A stretch of DNA of 40,374 nt from Ruminococcus sp. (lineage in GTDB: Bacteria > Bacillota > Clostridia > Oscillospirales > Ruminococcaceae): the NCBI GenBank assembly GCA_015066845.1, contig SVNO01000011.1, positions 1 through 40,374 on the forward strand, in the 5' to 3' direction. Below, in pieces: positions 31,505 through 40,210 of the stretch. Below the pieces are notes generated by a model, which ran no database searches, had not been told where the DNA came from, and was given only the letters and a program-made list of their open reading frames with translations. The translations under genes and the position numbers were made by a program. The first letter of the stretch is position 1; every line of letters begins with the position of its first letter.

Positions 31505-33778
31505 TTATTTCAACAGCATCCGCTTGAGCACTGCTGCATCAAATGCGTTTACTGCATTGTCCTCGCAGAGATCGGCAGCCGCAAAAGCTGCGGATCGCAG
31601 CGTTTTTTTGCCGAACAGATATTGTTGCAAATACACCACATCATTCACATTCACAACACCGTTCTGGTCAACGTCACCGCGCAGAATCGCGCTTTTCAGC
31701 GGAATTTTGTTTTCCTTGGCATATGCCGTACCCGTGCCCTCCCCTGCATCCAGTACAAAGCCGGACTGAAGCTGATAGCCGCTTTGGTAGGTGTAGCCCA
31801 TTGCGCGTGTGCCGAATTCTGTCTGCGTACCGCCTACGGTAATCTGCGGCAGGCTGGGACAATCGAAAAAGGCATAGTCCCCGACCGTCTGACAATCCGC
31901 AGGAATGGCAGCTTCCGTCAGACTGTCGCATCCACTGAATGCGCGTTCTTCAATCACACGCAGTGAATCGGGGAATGCGATCCCCTGCAGCTTCGGGCAG
32001 TCGAGAAACGCGCTCTGCTCGATGGCATAGAGGGAGGAGGGCATGTTCACCGTTTCCAGTGCAGTACAATGCACAAAAGCAAAACGGCTGATATGTGTGA
32101 CGGTTTCCGGAATCGTCACCGTACGCAGATTCTTGTGATTCTCGAATGCGTACCAATCAATGACGGTCACGGGCTTGCCCCCGATGGTGTCGGGAATCAC
32201 CAAATCCGTCACGCTCTTGTCGCAGCCGGTGATGCGTACACCGCTGTCGGTAATGTTGTATTGCAGGTAATCGAGTACCCCCAGCTCCCACTCCACCGCA
32301 GGTTCTGCGTTTTTTGTGCCGCTGTCAAGGGTGATACCGTTATTGAGATTCTGCGTATTTACGGCATAACTGCTCTTTTCAGAGCGATTGCCGCAGACAT
32401 CCTCCACCTCGAATTCATACACGGCAGATTCACCGCTTATGTCAAAATCCCAGTCAATCCACACATTCTGTGCGCAGTTGAAGCCTGTCCGATTATTATT
32501 GACACCTGGCACAAGGAAGTCATAGAACAGCCCGTTCTTGTAAATGTTGATTTGTCCGACCTGTGTATCATCAGTCATGCCGGCAAGGGAGATCTGCAAT
32601 CTTGTGGCATTTTCTGCCGTCACAAGCTCCGTGCGTACCGTTGTGGGCGGTGTGGGAGGATTGGTTTCGGTTTTGCCGGTCTGGAGATATTCCACAAATG
32701 CACGGTGGAATCCCTCCGGTACATTATTGGGTGAATAGTGATGGGAATAGGCAAAGCAGTACAGCGTATCCACATAAGGACGGGCAATTTCAAGCCGCTT
32801 TGCAAAATCATCGACCGTTTTGATGCCCACATAGGAAATGCCGTGGGGATTGGTCATGCGGTAGGCATCGGGGGATGTGAACTGCTCCGCATTCGTGCCA
32901 AGCAGCAGCTCCGTGCCCCTTGCCGCATTTGCACGGTCCACTGCGTCACGGTAGCAGGCAGTCCATTCGGCAAGATGCTCCACGTCATTGCCCCCGCCGC
33001 CGCAGCTGTCCTGCGGACAGAGGGTGTCACCGTCACGGAATGGGATTTTTGTCAAAGCCTGCGTCCAGAATTCCGTGAAACGGTCGGGATTGATGCTGGC
33101 GTAGCCATAGCCGAAAATGTTCACATAGGGGCTGAACAGCAGCGGCATGGTCGGGTCGAGGGCATTGCAGGTTTCCAGTACGGGGGTGAACATCTTGGCA
33201 AGCCCGTCGGTGTACAGCTGTGTGCCGTAGTCCGTTTCCATATAATAGGTATTGTACAGCTCCGTCACGAAATAGAAGCCATAGTAGGTATCCGGATACT
33301 GGTGCTTGTAGCGGTTGAACAGCTCCGTGGTAATTTGGTTGCAGCGTTCCATGTACAGCGCGTTTGCCGCAAGTCCCTCAGACGTTGTCAGGTCACTGTT
33401 CCATGCCGTGTCCAATCCCATGCCGAGGTAGACCTTGATGTCGTACATATCGCAGTAGTAAAAGAGAGAATCTATCGCATTATAGACAAAATATCCGTCC
33501 AGAAAATCCAGCTCCGACTCATAGTACACCGTCCATGTACCGTCCTGATTATGATTGGCAACGTCCCCCATAATCAGATAATCAATGCCGGTTTCCTTCA
33601 GGATCTCCATTTCCGCGCGCCACCGTGCATCATCCCAGCCGGAATAGAGCCACGGCTGAATGAATGAGCCATCCAGTTTGGAAATATGCGATTCCTGCGC
33701 CTTGGGAAGCAGCGGAAGGGCATTGGTGCACAGAAACAACCCTGCAAGCACCGCGGCGGCAAGTCGTTTTCTACGCAT
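31505..33778 (-). CDS. Secreted DUF4434 (glycoside hydrolase-like) - LRR - dockerin protein
   Basis: 757 residues. A signal peptide covers about residues 1-28. Residues about 35-370 fit DUF4434, a TIM-barrel hydrolase-like domain (start KLDGSFIQPWLYSGWDDARW); candidate acids are the Glu in FVTELYN and in LLGTNAEQF. Residues about 390-480 look like a fibronectin III/Ig-type domain. Residues about 505-650 are BspA-type leucine-rich repeats (AFxxCxxLxxVxIP pattern). The C-terminus is a type I dockerin with calcium loops DVDQNGVVNVND and the less regular DLCEDNAVNAFD. It is thus a predicted cellulosome component of unknown activity. It starts nine bases after the metallophosphoesterase stop, with GAGGTG before the ATG. 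Confidence 0.9.
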   Translation of the reverse strand: MRRKRLAAAVLAGLFLCTNALPLLPKAQESHISKLDGSFIQPWLYSGWDDARWRAEMEILKETGIDYLIMGDVANHNQDGTWTVYYESELDFLDGYFVYNAIDSLFYYCDMYDIKVYLGMGLDTAWNSDLTTSEGLAANALYMERCNQITTELFNRYKHQYPDTYYGFYFVTELYNTYYMETDYGTQLYTDGLAKMFTPVLETCNALDPTMPLLFSPYVNIFGYGYASINPDRFTEFWTQALTKIPFRDGDTLCPQDSCGGGGNDVEHLAEWTACYRDAVDRANAARGTELLLGTNAEQFTSPDAYRMTNPHGISYVGIKTVDDFAKRLEIARPYVDTLYCFAYSHHYSPNNVPEGFHRAFVEYLQTGKTETNPPTPPTTVRTELVTAENATRLQISLAGMTDDTQVGQINIYKNGLFYDFLVPGVNNNRTGFNCAQNVWIDWDFDISGESAVYEFEVEDVCGNRSEKSSYAVNTQNLNNGITLDSGTKNAEPAVEWELGVLDYLQYNITDSGVRITGCDKSVTDLVIPDTIGGKPVTVIDWYAFENHKNLRTVTIPETVTHISRFAFVHCTALETVNMPSSLYAIEQSAFLDCPKLQGIAFPDSLRVIEERAFSGCDSLTEAAIPADCQTVGDYAFFDCPSLPQITVGGTQTEFGTRAMGYTYQSGYQLQSGFVLDAGEGTGTAYAKENKIPLKSAILRGDVDQNGVVNVNDVVYLQQYLFGKKTLRSAAFAAADLCEDNAVNAFDAAVLKRMLLK

Positions 33779-33787
33779 ACTATCACC

Positions 33788-34474
33788 TCATGAAATATCG
33801 GTATCCTTTACCGTCACAGGGAGCACCTGTTCAAATACGGCAAAAAATTTCATCGGAATATAGCGGTCAATATGGCATTTGCCGAAGAACCATTTCCGGT
33901 ACTGGCATACGCGGATGATGTCCTCGAAAAAGGTGTGGATTTCCAGTCTTTGCAGCACATCCACGCCGAGGCAATCCTTGAGAGATGCCGGCGGTTCGTG
34001 GGTGAGCACATAGTCCACACGGTTTTCATGCTGTGCAAGGGTATGGATGGCACTTTTGATTTCCTGATGCGTCGGGTGCTCCTGCTCCCACCAGTTCTGG
34101 GTATTGCAGCGGAATTCATAGTCCTGCGAATGTCCGCCGCCGAATACAAAATACGTCTGATTTTCGATGGTGTAGACATTACCGCGCATCAGGTGCACAA
34201 GATTGGTGGCAATGCGGTGCACCGGTCCGCCGTTCCATTCCTCCAAAGGATAGCGTTCAAGCAGGTCGAAGTTTTCATGACAGCCGTCAAGAAATGCCAC
34301 TGTAAACGGAAGCATGGCAATTTTCCGCAGCACGGCAGTTTCACGCTTCGAGCCATCCCAGAGGAAACCGAAATCACCGCAGACGATGAGCGTATCTCCT
34401 GCCTTGAGCTGGCGCATCTGCTTGTCCTTGAAACGTTCCCATTCCCCGTGCATATCTCCGGTAATATAAACCAT
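33788..34474 (-). CDS. Calcineurin-type metallophosphoesterase
   Basis: 228 residues, cytoplasmic. The five family motifs are seen: GDMHG, GDFGFLWDG, GCHEN, THEPPAS and GKCHID (Asp, Asn and His metal ligands). GGGHSQD lies between. Start chosen at the ATG eight bases after AGGAGG; a TTG two codons upstream also opens the frame but sits too near. It is read from a strong promoter (34529-34558) and is followed after nine bases by the dockerin gene. Substrate unknown. Confidence 0.92.
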   Translation of the reverse strand: MVYITGDMHGEWERFKDKQMRQLKAGDTLIVCGDFGFLWDGSKRETAVLRKIAMLPFTVAFLDGCHENFDLLERYPLEEWNGGPVHRIATNLVHLMRGNVYTIENQTYFVFGGGHSQDYEFRCNTQNWWEQEHPTHQEIKSAIHTLAQHENRVDYVLTHEPPASLKDCLGVDVLQRLEIHTFFEDIIRVCQYRKWFFGKCHIDRYIPMKFFAVFEQVLPVTVKDTDIS

Positions 34475-34528
34475 CTGCAATTCCTCCTGTCCGTTGTCCG
34501 GATGCCGGACACGTCTTTGTTACTTCCT

Positions 34529-34558
34529 ATTATACCATGTATGGGAGAGCAGTGTCAA
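34529..34558 (-). promoter_or_regulatory. Sigma-A promoter of the metallophosphoesterase-dockerin operon
   Basis: TTGACA (34558-34553), 18-base spacer, TATAAT (34534-34529) on the minus strand. Confidence 0.85.
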
Positions 34559-34670
34559 GCAGGCGCGGACATCTTCCGGCGGATTCTGCATTTTCACTGA
34601 CAAGTTACTGCAAAAATGGGAGATTTTGCAACGCTTTTTTATCCATTTTCATGATTTTTCTGAAAAGCAT

Positions 34671-34698
34671 TTGCATTTTCAGATTTTTTTGGTATAAT
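34671..34698 (+). promoter_or_regulatory. Sigma-A promoter of the DacA-like gene
   Basis: TTGCAT (34671-34676), 16-base spacer, TATAAT (34693-34698). An inverted repeat TGCAAAA/TTTTGCA lies about 45 bases upstream (about 34612-34630). Confidence 0.75.
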
Positions 34699-34736
34699 TA
34701 TTATGTGTAACTTTGAAAATACAGGAGGCACGACCT

Positions 34737-36296
34737 ATGAAGAAGATACTTTCTTTCTGCATGTCCATTCTGGTGTTCTGCTGTTTCTGCACGAACTTGC
34801 AGGGACGTGCGCTGAATTTTACGCCGAATTTTGAAATCCGCAGTCAGGCGGCACTGCTCATGAGTCTGGATACGGATACTGTGCTTTACCAGAAAAACGC
34901 GGACAAGCAGTACATGCCCGGTTCACTGGTGCAGATTATGACGGCAATTGTGGTACTGGAAAACTGCCCGAATCTGCGCACGAATATTACCGCGGACGCA
35001 AGTCTGTACACGCAGTTCACCACCACGGAATACCCCGATGACCTGCGCCTTGCGGACATCAAGGACGGGAACATTCTGAGTGTGGAAGAGCTTTTGTACG
35101 CCATGCTCCTGACCTCCTCTGCGGAGGCGGCAATTCTCCTTGCCAACCATTTCGGCAATGGCAATGTATCGAATTTCGTGCAGATGATGAATGACAAGGC
35201 ACAGGAGCTTGGCTGCACGAACACCAATTTCTCCAATCCCACCGGTATTTACAGTCCTTCCCAGAAAACCACGGCGGCTGACCTTGCCACCATCACCAAA
35301 TACGCGCTGTCCCTTGGCAGATTTGAGGACATTGCCACAGCAAGCTCATTCAGCACCTACACCCCCAACGAGGGCACATCGGGCTGGACATGGGCGCATT
35401 CCAACACCATGATCGAGGCATCAAGCTACTACCATGTCAAGGGTGTCAAAGGTCTGAAAACGGCAAATATGACCACACAGGGCCGCAGCATCATCTGTGA
35501 GGCATCCCGTGACGGCAATTCCTATCTGATCGTCCTGCTGGCTGCGCCGTTCGAGGACAGTGACGGTGACTTGCAGTTCTATCATCAGGCAGATGCAGCG
35601 AACCTGCTCAACTGGGCATTCGAGCATTTCTCCTACCAGACAATTCTGAGCGAGAGCACGGAGCTTGGACAGATTAAGGTAGAAAACGGCGATGGTTCGG
35701 ACTATGTACTGGTCAAGCCTGCCAAAAGCTTCATGACGCTGTGGTATGATTCCGCAGACGTGGCATCCATTGTACAGGAAGTGACGCTGGACAAGACGGT
35801 ATCCGCGCCGGTCAATGCCGGTGATAAGCTGGGTGAGGTTGTGCTGAAGTATTCCGGCGAACAGATCGCTGCCATTGACCTTGTGGCAACATCCTCCGTC
35901 AAGCTCTCCCCGTTCAAGTATTATTTCGCGTTGGTGCAGCATTTCCCCAAGACAGCATGGCTCATCCGCGCGGTGATTATCAGCATTCTCCTTTGTGCCA
36001 TTTACATCGCACTGTGCATTTACGCGCACATCTGCCATCAGCAGCGGCTCAAGCCGGTACAGCCGGTACATCTCAAGCCCAGTACTTCCGGTGTCAAGCG
36101 CGAGGCAGCACGGAGCACGGAACAGGAGCGCAGAGCGCAGAGCCGCACCCATTCCGGCACACGTCCGAATCCTTCGGCGAATCATTCCACACAGCCGCGC
36201 AAGCCGCAGAATTCCGCGCAAAGACCGCAAAAACCGCAGAATCCAAACCGGAATGTGCAGCATCCGGCAAATAAGCCGCAGGACAAAAATTCGTAA
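34737..36296 (+). CDS. DacA/PBP5-family (peptidase S11) protein with altered active site
   Basis: 519 residues; signal or anchor segment at 1-23. The family's D-Ala-D-Ala carboxypeptidases trim peptidoglycan stems. Here the three catalytic motifs are changed: SxxK is SLVQ (Ser63, Gln66), SxN is SSA (127-129), and KTG is KTA (241-243), so activity is doubtful. The fold is otherwise kept (LLMSLDTDTVLY, NPTGIY, MPGSLVQIMTA). A C-terminal membrane segment at about residues 405-431 is followed by an 88-residue basic Pro/Gln/Asn-rich tail, in place of the usual amphipathic anchor. Start chosen for AGGAGG eight bases before. It has its own promoter and terminator. Confidence 0.93.
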   Translation: MKKILSFCMSILVFCCFCTNLQGRALNFTPNFEIRSQAALLMSLDTDTVLYQKNADKQYMPGSLVQIMTAIVVLENCPNLRTNITADASLYTQFTTTEYPDDLRLADIKDGNILSVEELLYAMLLTSSAEAAILLANHFGNGNVSNFVQMMNDKAQELGCTNTNFSNPTGIYSPSQKTTAADLATITKYALSLGRFEDIATASSFSTYTPNEGTSGWTWAHSNTMIEASSYYHVKGVKGLKTANMTTQGRSIICEASRDGNSYLIVLLAAPFEDSDGDLQFYHQADAANLLNWAFEHFSYQTILSESTELGQIKVENGDGSDYVLVKPAKSFMTLWYDSADVASIVQEVTLDKTVSAPVNAGDKLGEVVLKYSGEQIAAIDLVATSSVKLSPFKYYFALVQHFPKTAWLIRAVIISILLCAIYIALCIYAHICHQQRLKPVQPVHLKPSTSGVKREAARSTEQERRAQSRTHSGTRPNPSANHSTQPRKPQNSAQRPQKPQNPNRNVQHPANKPQDKNS

Positions 36297-36300
36297 AGGA

Positions 36301-36328
36301 AATCCCCCTCAACTGAGGGGGATTTTTT
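36301..36328 (+). terminator. Intrinsic terminator after the DacA-like gene
   Basis: AATCCCCCTC (36301-36310), loop AACT, GAGGGGGATT (36315-36324), then T-run. The reverse strand also ends in T-rich sequence after the GNAT gene, so it may act for both. Confidence 0.9.
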
Positions 36329-36330
36329 CA

Positions 36331-36783
36331 TCACAATGCTTTCTTCATCGTAAAATAACACAGGAAATCCCCATAATGACAGGGAATTTTCCAGAACTGG
36401 TCAACCGTATACCCACGCTTGCAGTACATCTCCTGCGCAGCATGGGAGGCGCAGAGGATCGCCTGCGGATGGTGCATGGCAATCTCCGTTTCGGCAAAAT
36501 CCATCAGCTGCGTTCCGTACCCCCTGTGCTGATGGGCAGGCAGTACGAACAGCCGGTTGATTTCGTTGTCATTGATGGTCAGCGTGGCAACGGGGCATTC
36601 CCCGTCATAGAGCAGGTACACAGCATGATTTTCAATATCCGCTGCAATATGCGGTTTGCTGTGATGCTCCTGAAAAAATTCGACCGCACCCTTGGGGTAG
36701 TAATGCGGATAGATCTCCGCTATGGTCGTCTGCACAATTCTGTACACAAGCTCCAGTTCGTCCTGATTTGCAAGCCGCAGCAT
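36331..36783 (-). CDS. GNAT-family N-acetyltransferase
   Basis: 150 residues. The acetyl-CoA binding motif is QHRGYGTQLM, preceded by the beta4 strand INRLFVLPA, and a late Cys-Lys-Arg-Gly-Tyr segment fits the GNAT C-terminal YxRxGF pattern. Substrate unknown. The ATG lies six bases after AGGAGG; a ten-residue extension upstream overlaps hemW and contains that site. It is the last gene of the lepA operon. Confidence 0.9.
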   Translation of the reverse strand: MLRLANQDELELVYRIVQTTIAEIYPHYYPKGAVEFFQEHHSKPHIAADIENHAVYLLYDGECPVATLTINDNEINRLFVLPAHQHRGYGTQLMDFAETEIAMHHPQAILCASHAAQEMYCKRGYTVDQFWKIPCHYGDFLCYFTMKKAL

Positions 36784-36793
36784 GGTGCACCTC

Positions 36794-37876
36794 CTATGAA
36801 AGTAATGTGGCAATTACGGCATTGGACACGGCAAATCCCTGCGGTGTCAGCGATACACAGCCGTTTTTCACTTGCAGATAGCCCTGCTTCTCCAGCATGG
36901 GAAACTTTTTCTGCGCCATCACCGACAGCTCTGCTGCTGCCACACCCTTTGTCATGCGCAGGGCAAGCATCAGCCGTTCCTCCCTGTCACAGGGTGCATC
37001 ATCTATCAGCTCGACCGGCTGCATGGGGGATGTACAAAACGCCGTAATATCGCGTTTTACCTGGAAACGCGTTCCCTCGTAGCAGGAATGTGCACCGGCT
37101 CCGATGCCAAGATACGGCTCACAGTTCCAGTACTTGCTGTTATGGCGGCTCTCAAATCCAGCTTTCGCAAAACTGGATACCTCGTACTGCGCAAAGCCAT
37201 GCGCCGCAAGCGTCTGCACCGTCTGGAGGTAATAATCCACCGCCGCGTCCTCGTCCGGCAGATGGGACAAAAGCTGTGCATTCTGTGCAAGGGGTGTGCC
37301 CTCCTCGACCTGTAACAGGTAGGCAGACACATGGGTAATGGGCAATTCCCCCAGAACTGCGAGGGTTTGCGCAAGCTCTGCTGCACTCTGCTGCGGACAG
37401 GCAAGCATGAGGTCACAGGAAATATTGTCGAATCCCTGTTCCTTGGCAGTCAGGACGGTACGGATGCCATCGGCTGCACGGTGGGTTCTGCCGAGCAAGG
37501 TGAGCTGTGCATCGGAAAAGCTCTGTGTACCGATGGAAAGCCGGTTCACGCCCGATGTGCGCAGGTCGTGCAGATATTGCGCGCGCTCCCCTGTTGGGTT
37601 AAATTCCAACGTAATTTCGGGGTTTTCTGTCATATGCGCATATCTCGCGCAGGCATCGAGAATTGCACCGACCTGTGCAGCGGATAAGAGTGACGGCGTA
37701 CCGCCGCCGAAATACACGGTATCCACCGTGTCACAGGGCGCATACGCCGAAAGATTCCGGATGATTGCCGCTACATACTGCGCCACGGTTTCCCTGTTAT
37801 AGGAAACGGAGAAAAAGTCGCAGTACGGGCATTTTTTCGCACAGAACGGGATGTGGAAATACAGCCCCGTCATCAC
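36794..37876 (-). CDS. hemW: HemW-type radical SAM protein (HemN-like, heme chaperone family)
   Basis: 360 residues. The radical SAM motif CX3CX2C is CAKKCPYC followed by DF, the HemW form rather than the HemN form CxxCxC, so it is unlikely to be a coproporphyrinogen oxidase. Downstream GGGTPSLLSAAQV and LSIGTQSFSDAQLTLLGRTH are typical. HemW binds heme and is linked to its delivery to proteins. Its start overlaps the zinc-ribbon gene's stop as ATGA; it lies below lepA, a common neighbour in Firmicutes. Confidence 0.93.
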   Translation of the reverse strand: MMTGLYFHIPFCAKKCPYCDFFSVSYNRETVAQYVAAIIRNLSAYAPCDTVDTVYFGGGTPSLLSAAQVGAILDACARYAHMTENPEITLEFNPTGERAQYLHDLRTSGVNRLSIGTQSFSDAQLTLLGRTHRAADGIRTVLTAKEQGFDNISCDLMLACPQQSAAELAQTLAVLGELPITHVSAYLLQVEEGTPLAQNAQLLSHLPDEDAAVDYYLQTVQTLAAHGFAQYEVSSFAKAGFESRHNSKYWNCEPYLGIGAGAHSCYEGTRFQVKRDITAFCTSPMQPVELIDDAPCDREERLMLALRMTKGVAAAELSVMAQKKFPMLEKQGYLQVKNGCVSLTPQGFAVSNAVIATLLS

Positions 37877-38193
37877 TGCATGATGCGGATCGGCTCTGTG
37901 AGCTTTCCGAAGAACATGTCATACAGGAAATTCAGCAGGAGGCTGATAAGAATGGACGCGATAATGATAATCGTGCTGACCATTTTGTCGGTGCACTGGA
38001 TATATGCCGCAATAATGACAATCAGCGCAATGATGCCGGTGGTTGTGGAAAAGTAAATGGAGCTCATGCCGTTGCAGCATTTTCTGCCGCAGTTCGGGCA
38101 GGGCTTGCCATTGGTGCGCAGAGAGCCGGCGAGTGCTTTCTGGATGGGGGTAAATGCCGGTTCGCCGCAATGGGGACATACATGCTTTTTCAT
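37873..38193 (-). CDS. Small zinc-ribbon membrane protein
   Basis: 106 residues. Two CxxC pairs (CPHCGEP and CPNCGRKC) form an N-terminal zinc ribbon; two hydrophobic segments follow (about residues 52-66 and 72-90). The N-terminal ribbon should face the cytoplasm. AAGGAGG precedes the ATG. It sits 12 bases after lepA and its stop overlaps the hemW start. No family function is known to me. Confidence 0.88.
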   Translation of the reverse strand: MKKHVCPHCGEPAFTPIQKALAGSLRTNGKPCPNCGRKCCNGMSSIYFSTTTGIIALIVIIAAYIQCTDKMVSTIIIIASILISLLLNFLYDMFFGKLTEPIRIMQ

Positions 38194-38205
38194 GGAAATT
38201 CCTCC

Positions 38206-40008
38206 TTATTCGTCCAGCTTGAGGACGCTCATAAATGCCTCCTGCGGCACTTCTACTGTGCCGAGCTGGCGCATACGCTTCTTACCCTCTTTCTGCTTTT
38301 CGAGCAGCTTCTTCTTTCGGGTGATGTCACCGCCGTAGCACTTGGCAAGTACGTCCTTGCGCATTGCCTTAACGGTTTCACGGGCGATGATCTTACCGCC
38401 GACTGCTGCCTGAATGGGCACTTCAAAGAGCTGGCGCGGAATGTTATCCTTGAGCTTTTCGGCGATTTTACGCGCTCTTGCATATGCCTTGTCGGCATGG
38501 ACAATGAATGAGAGTGCATCAACAATATCGCCGTTGAGGAGAATATCCAGCTTGACGAGCTTCGAGGGTGCATAGCCGAGCAGCTCATAATCGAAGGACG
38601 CATAACCCCTTGTACGGGATTTGAGCGCGTCAAAGAAATCGTAGACAATCTCATTCAGCGGCAGCTCATACTTCAATGTCACGCGTGTATCATCGAGATA
38701 CTGCATGTCCTTGAATGTACCGCGTCTGTCCTGACACAGGTCCATGATATTGCCCACAAATTCGGACGGAACGAGAATATCCGCCTTAACCATCGGTTCT
38801 TCCGCGCTGGCAAGGATGGACGGGTCGGGATAGTTGGTCGGGTTGTCGATATACTGCACCGTGCCGTCGGTCAGCGTAACCTTGTAGATTACCGAGGGCG
38901 CGGTGGTGATGAGGTCGAGGTTGTATTCACGCTCCAGTCGCTCCTGAATGATTTCCATATGCAGCAGTCCCAAGAAACCGCAGCGGAAGCCGAAACCGAG
39001 TGCAATGGAGGTTTCCGGTTCAAAGGTCAGTGCCGCGTCATTGAGCTGGAGCTTTTCGAGGGCATCGCGCAAATCCCCATATTTCGCGCCATCCGCCGGA
39101 TAGATACCGGAGAATACCATGGGATTGACCTTGCGGTAGCCCGGCAGGGGTTCGCTGCACGGACGATCCGCGAGCGTTACCGTATCGCCTACCTGTGTAT
39201 CGCCGATGCTCTTGATGGAGGCGGCAATGTAGCCAACTTCGCCGGCAGTCAGCGTACCTGTATTGATGAGGGCGGAGGGGGACATATAGCCGGTTTCCGT
39301 TACCACGAATTCCGAGCCGGTTGCCATCAGATGGATGGTATCCCCTACCTTGACCGTACCGTCCTTGACGCGGACATAGATAATAACGCCCTTGTACGGG
39401 TCATAATAGCTATCGAAAATCAACGCTTGCAGCGGCTCGTCCGGATTGCCCTGCGGTGCGGGAATACCCTGCACAATCTGTTCAAGCACGGCTTCTACAT
39501 TCGTGCCAAGCTTTGCAGAAATGCGCGGCGCGTCCATTGCCGGAATGCCGATGACATTTTCCACTTCCTCGCAAACGCGTTCGGGATCTGCGGAGGGCAG
39601 GTCGATTTTATTCACGACCGGTACTACTTCAAGGTCGTGCTCAATGGCAAGGTAGGTATTTGCCAAGGTCTGTGCTTCAATGCCCTGTGACGCGTCCACT
39701 ACGAGAATTGCACCCTCGCAGGCGGCAAGGGAACGGGACACTTCATAATTGAAATCCACATGACCGGGGGTGTCGATAAGGTTGAACGTGTACAGCTCCC
39801 CGTCCTGTGCACAGTAATTCAGGCGAACGGCACGCGCTTTAATGGTAATGCCGCGCTCGCGCTCCAAATCCATATTATCCAGAATCTGCTGCTCCATATC
39901 GCGCTGGGATACGGTTTCTGTTTTCTCCAGAATTCTGTCAGCAAGAGTAGATTTGCCGTGGTCGATATGGGCAATAATGCAGAAATTACGAATTTTACTT
40001 GAATCCAA
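38206..40008 (-). CDS. lepA: Elongation factor 4 (LepA)
   Basis: 600 residues from a TTG start at 40008, chosen because GGAGG lies eight bases upstream and it gives the usual length; an earlier in-frame TTG at 40041 precedes the ribosome site. Translation GTPase that back-translocates or helps assemble ribosomes. Motifs: AHIDHGKST (P-loop), RGITIKA (switch I), DTPGH, NKID, and the LepA-specific C-terminal domain ending near [19 protein letters not shown]. It heads the operon lepA - zinc-ribbon - hemW - GNAT, with a structured leader upstream. Confidence 0.97.
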   Translation of the reverse strand: MDSSKIRNFCIIAHIDHGKSTLADRILEKTETVSQRDMEQQILDNMDLERERGITIKARAVRLNYCAQDGELYTFNLIDTPGHVDFNYEVSRSLAACEGAILVVDASQGIEAQTLANTYLAIEHDLEVVPVVNKIDLPSADPERVCEEVENVIGIPAMDAPRISAKLGTNVEAVLEQIVQGIPAPQGNPDEPLQALIFDSYYDPYKGVIIYVRVKDGTVKVGDTIHLMATGSEFVVTETGYMSPSALINTGTLTAGEVGYIAASIKSIGDTQVGDTVTLADRPCSEPLPGYRKVNPMVFSGIYPADGAKYGDLRDALEKLQLNDAALTFEPETSIALGFGFRCGFLGLLHMEIIQERLEREYNLDLITTAPSVIYKVTLTDGTVQYIDNPTNYPDPSILASAEEPMVKADILVPSEFVGNIMDLCQDRRGTFKDMQYLDDTRVTLKYELPLNEIVYDFFDALKSRTRGYASFDYELLGYAPSKLVKLDILLNGDIVDALSFIVHADKAYARARKIAEKLKDNIPRQLFEVPIQAAVGGKIIARETVKAMRKDVLAKCYGGDITRKKKLLEKQKEGKKRMRQLGTVEVPQEAFMSVLKLDE

Positions 40009-40048
40009 ATTACATTCCTCCGTTTTGGTAATAACGCACAAGAACAGC

Positions 40049-40120
40049 GTGTCAGCTGTGCATCAACGCTGCCGGCACTCGCTGACGCTCGTTGCGCATC
40101 TGCGATATTGCCTGTGACAC
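40049..40120 (-). promoter_or_regulatory. Structured leader upstream of lepA
   Basis: The lepA transcript should start near 40123. GTGTCA (40120-40115 on the minus strand) pairs with TGACAC (40054-40049), enclosing a second helix of GCA/TGC and CAACG/CGTTG with a bulge. There is no T-run after it, so no terminator. It may be a structured 5' untranslated region; no known class is recognised. Confidence 0.45.
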
Positions 40121-40129
40121 TTATTTTAT

Positions 40130-40158
40130 ATTATAGCATATTTTTCGCAGGATGTAAA
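40130..40158 (-). promoter_or_regulatory. Sigma-A promoter of the lepA operon
   Basis: TTTACA (40158-40153), 17-base spacer, TATAAT (40135-40130) on the minus strand. Confidence 0.85.
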
Positions 40159-40177
40159 GCGAAATTCCGAAAAAACT

Positions 40178-40210
40178 GCAAAAAAACACCGGACAGAGCG
40201 TCCGGTGTTT
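40178..40210 (-). terminator. Intrinsic terminator of a gene beyond the right edge
   Basis: AACACCGGAC and GTCCGGTGTT form a ten-pair stem with a five-base loop (40185-40209); on the minus strand a T-run follows (to about 40178). It should end a minus-strand gene that lies past the window. Confidence 0.85.
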
